A stretch of 35,577 bases of DNA. It comes from Rhodospirillaceae bacterium. GTDB lineage: Bacteria > Pseudomonadota > Alphaproteobacteria > Thalassobaculales > Thalassobaculaceae. Under the pieces are notes generated by a model. It was not told where the DNA came from. It saw only the letters and a list, made by a program, of their open reading frames with translations, and searched no databases. Location of the stretch: positions 1 to 35,577 of the forward strand of contig JABIRP010000225.1 of NCBI GenBank assembly GCA_018699735.1, given 5' to 3'. Positions 33,293 to 35,577 of the stretch are shown in pieces (the stretch's first letter is position 1; each line of letters opens with the position of its first letter). The translations under genes were made by a program, and so were the position numbers.

Positions 33293-35577
33293 ATGCTAAA
33301 CGCGAGTGCCGCATTGGCGATTTTGGGTGGTGGAGGAGGCGGTTTTGGCGCCGGCCCAACCATTTCTTCGTTGGCCGCGTTCAAAAATTACCAAAAAGAT
33401 CAGGTCAAGGCTCGCGAGGCCTTTATGGACCAACAAACGGTCCAGAACGAGATCGACTACTTCAAGCGCAACGCCCCCAAATTGAACACGATCGAGGATC
33501 TCCTCGATAATCAGCGCGTGCTGAGGTTCGTGTTGAGCTCCTTTGGCCTGGAAGGCGACGCTGACAAGCCCGGCAAAATCAAAGCGATCCTGAAGAGCGA
33601 TCCGGACGATGTGAACTCCTACGCAAACCGTCTTAACGACAAGCGCTTTGGAGAATTTGCAAAATTCATGAACGCGACCAAATTGGGCGCGACTAATTTG
33701 CACATCTCATCGAATCAAAACGAGTTAACTGACAAATATCTCGCGAACGAGTTTGAGAAGGATATGGGTCGCAAGAGCCCATACCTTCGGGACGCGATCT
33801 TCTTCCTACGAGAGGTCAACAAGGCGACGAGCACGTACGACGTTCTCGGCAGCTTACCGATGCGCGCGATCGTGACACAGACGATTGGCCTGCCGCAGGA
33901 AATTGCCCGTCAGTCTCTGGAGAAACAAATTTCGCTGATCGAGGCAAAGTTCGACATTACCAAGGCGAGTTTGAATTCGGAGGACACGCCGCGAACGTCA
34001 CTGGATGTTTTAACCGATGATATTTCGGCATTGGCGACCGCGCGCAAGCAGGTCACTGGTGCGGTTAATGTACTCAGCTCACTCGAGTCGCAGCTGACCT
34101 CGCTTAGGACGACGTTGCAGGACGTTCCGAACGTTACAAATACAAGTGGCGCCTATGCCGCCGAAATTCCGATCCAGGAAGCCGCCATCGAATCTCTCCT
34201 ACAACAGAAGGGTTTGATCGCAAAGGCTGACAGCGCGGTCACTGAACTCGACACCATCGTCAATCGCCTCGATGAGATCACGGCGGCGGCAAGAACGGCC
34301 GAAGACGCGGACGCACTCACGGCCCTGCAGAACGAATTTACCTCTCTTGTGAGCCAGGTTACCGGCAATACCGGCATCGTAAATTCGGCGTCCTTTACCG
34401 ACCCCAATGACGGCAACTCTTACAATCTGTTGCGATCCGGCGGAGACGGTGGTGCCGGAATTACGGCGATTGCCGGGGATTCTATCACGACCACGGTGAA
34501 GGATGACGGAACCGCGGTGGTCACCAAGGGTGTTGATCTAGCCAACTTCCTGACCGAACTGCAGAATGCCGACACCAACTTCCAGGCAGCCAACTTCGCG
34601 ACCATCACAACTGATATAGTCGCGGTGGAGACCAATTTAGGCACGGCTGGAACCGACTTTAGTGCCGCCAAAGTTCAAAACGGCGTCAATAGTGCCGGGA
34701 TCGACGGAACGGTCGCTCCCATCGTATTCGCCCACCAAATCAACAGCACGATCATCGCCAACGGTCAGTCGGCGGTCGATGATGGTATCAAGCGCGCCAA
34801 CCGGACGCTTGAACTTCTGGCCGATATTCGTCAGTTATCCGAAGATGCGCTGGACCCGGCGGCCGATCTGGTTGCGATCAATGACAGCTACTCGAACATC
34901 GTCAGCCTGCTCACGGCCGAGATCAACACGCCTGGCTCCGTAACGGACGGCACGACGACGGTTACCTATGACAACCTTCTGACGGGCGGTGCGACCGATT
35001 ACATCGTACAAAGCACCAACCCGCCGCCGGCTGATGTGTTGATCCGTGCCAATGGTGGCGCCCTCGACACCGATATCCTGGCGGCTTTGCCCGGCACGAT
35101 CACGGCGGGTAATGCACAAACGCTTTATGACGATATTGACAATACCTACACGCCGGCGGGCGAGACTTTGCGCGACCAACTGACGGCTGATAAGGCCGTG
35201 TTCGATTTGGCAGCCAACAAACTTGACCCCTACGGATCTGTCGATTCCCAGGTTCGTACGATCCAAGACGGTCTCGATGGGCTGTTGGCAGGCGCCGCGC
35301 GCGATGACCGGAACTTGTTGTCGGAACACGAGCAGGACATATTGCTGCAACTCGACTCGATCTCCACCTTGCTGACGATATCTGCCGAAACCGGCTTTAA
35401 ATCGAGTTTCACGACGGCTTTGGAGTCGCTTGAGTTTCAGGTTGCCAATGGGGGCAGTCAGTCGGAGCGCGAACAGGTTTTGAATGATGCGCTATTTGCC
35501 GCCTCGAGCGCACTCAGCAGTCTCCGGGGTGAGGATTATGCCCTGGCGATCCAAGAGGAAATCTTGAATTCCCGAAA
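33293..35577 (+). CDS. Long DUF1217 flagellar protein, 3' end beyond the window
   Basis: From ATG 33293, with AGAGGT before it, the frame stays open for 761 codons to the window edge. The N-terminus has a glycine-rich stretch (LGGGGGGFGAGPTISSL, 11-27). A DUF1217 domain follows (about 45-215), seen in NEIDYFKRNAPKLNTIEDLL, RVLRFVLSSFGLEG, SYANRLNDKRFGEFAKFMN and a following ALGLP-like IGLPQEIARQ. Beyond it come more than 500 residues of helical, Ala/Thr/Asp/Leu-rich sequence with flagellin-like heptad patterns and a Gly/Asp-rich patch (SGGDGGAG). DUF1217 proteins belong to flagellar clusters and are usually around 200-300 residues. The long C-terminal part may be a secreted filament- or hook-associated region; this is inference. 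Confidence 0.8.
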   Translation, partial: MLNASAALAILGGGGGGFGAGPTISSLAAFKNYQKDQVKAREAFMDQQTVQNEIDYFKRNAPKLNTIEDLLDNQRVLRFVLSSFGLEGDADKPGKIKAILKSDPDDVNSYANRLNDKRFGEFAKFMNATKLGATNLHISSNQNELTDKYLANEFEKDMGRKSPYLRDAIFFLREVNKATSTYDVLGSLPMRAIVTQTIGLPQEIARQSLEKQISLIEAKFDITKASLNSEDTPRTSLDVLTDDISALATARKQVTGAVNVLSSLESQLTSLRTTLQDVPNVTNTSGAYAAEIPIQEAAIESLLQQKGLIAKADSAVTELDTIVNRLDEITAAARTAEDADALTALQNEFTSLVSQVTGNTGIVNSASFTDPNDGNSYNLLRSGGDGGAGITAIAGDSITTTVKDDGTAVVTKGVDLANFLTELQNADTNFQAANFATITTDIVAVETNLGTAGTDFSAAKVQNGVNSAGIDGTVAPIVFAHQINSTIIANGQSAVDDGIKRANRTLELLADIRQLSEDALDPAADLVAINDSYSNIVSLLTAEINTPGSVTDGTTTVTYDNLLTGGATDYIVQSTNPPPADVLIRANGGALDTDILAALPGTITAGNAQTLYDDIDNTYTPAGETLRDQLTADKAVFDLAANKLDPYGSVDSQVRTIQDGLDGLLAGAARDDRNLLSEHEQDILLQLDSISTLLTISAETGFKSSFTTALESLEFQVANGGSQSEREQVLNDALFAASSALSSLRGEDYALAIQEEILNSR

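Overview
The window reads as chromosomal DNA of a GC-rich alphaproteobacterium, probably a Rhodospirillales-like, flagellated and metabolically versatile one. The best taxonomic pointers are a MipZ division-plane ATPase (an alphaproteobacterial protein), a DUF1217 flagellar protein, a FliL protein and a tripartite tricarboxylate transporter (TTT) operon. I see no rRNA, tRNA, CRISPR array, transposase or phage gene.

Layout. (1) 1-3029: the tail of an unknown gene with its terminator, a YtoQ-family gene, then a tightly overlapped minus-strand operon of two DUF1538 membrane proteins, a PII-like protein and a CBS-pair protein. (2) 3030-13633: a GntR/FCD regulator, then a plus-strand run tctC-tctB-tctA, a ThDP-dependent lyase, an Frc-type formyl-CoA transferase, a formyl-THF hydrolase-like protein and formate-THF ligase. 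GTATAC palindromes lie in front of both gntR and tctC. (3) 13695-19084, minus strand: mipZ, a molybdopterin oxidoreductase, two paralogous SAM methyltransferases and a DehI-like protein. (4) 19251-23032, plus strand: an L-2-hydroxyglutarate-oxidase-like flavoprotein, an acyl-CoA synthetase, a 2-hydroxychromene-2-carboxylate-isomerase-like protein and a tautomerase-fold protein. (5) 23159-28587: a double SnoaL-like protein, an ATP-grasp ligase, an M48 peptidase, a DUF3237 protein, a small exported protein and an IlvD/Edd dehydratase. (6) 28840-35577: a degenerate sensor-kinase-like protein, a PlsC acyltransferase, FliL, a gamma-glutamyltransferase, and a very long DUF1217 flagellar gene running off the window end behind a sigma-54-like promoter.

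How it fits together. The centre is a C1 module built around formyl-CoA. The TTT system would import a carboxylate, Frc would move CoA between formyl-CoA and the acid, the ThDP enzyme would cleave the acyl-CoA and release formyl-CoA, and the last two genes would pass the one-carbon unit into the folate pool. The ThDP enzyme is not a canonical oxalyl-CoA decarboxylase. It lacks the signatures I know for that family and looks more like the acetolactate-synthase-like/2-hydroxyacyl-CoA lyase branch, so the substrate may be a 2-hydroxyacid rather than oxalate. This cluster and the DUF1538-PII-CBS operon are the strongest candidates for under-described systems. A further oddity is that four genes have short tandem repeats lying across or directly after their stop codons.
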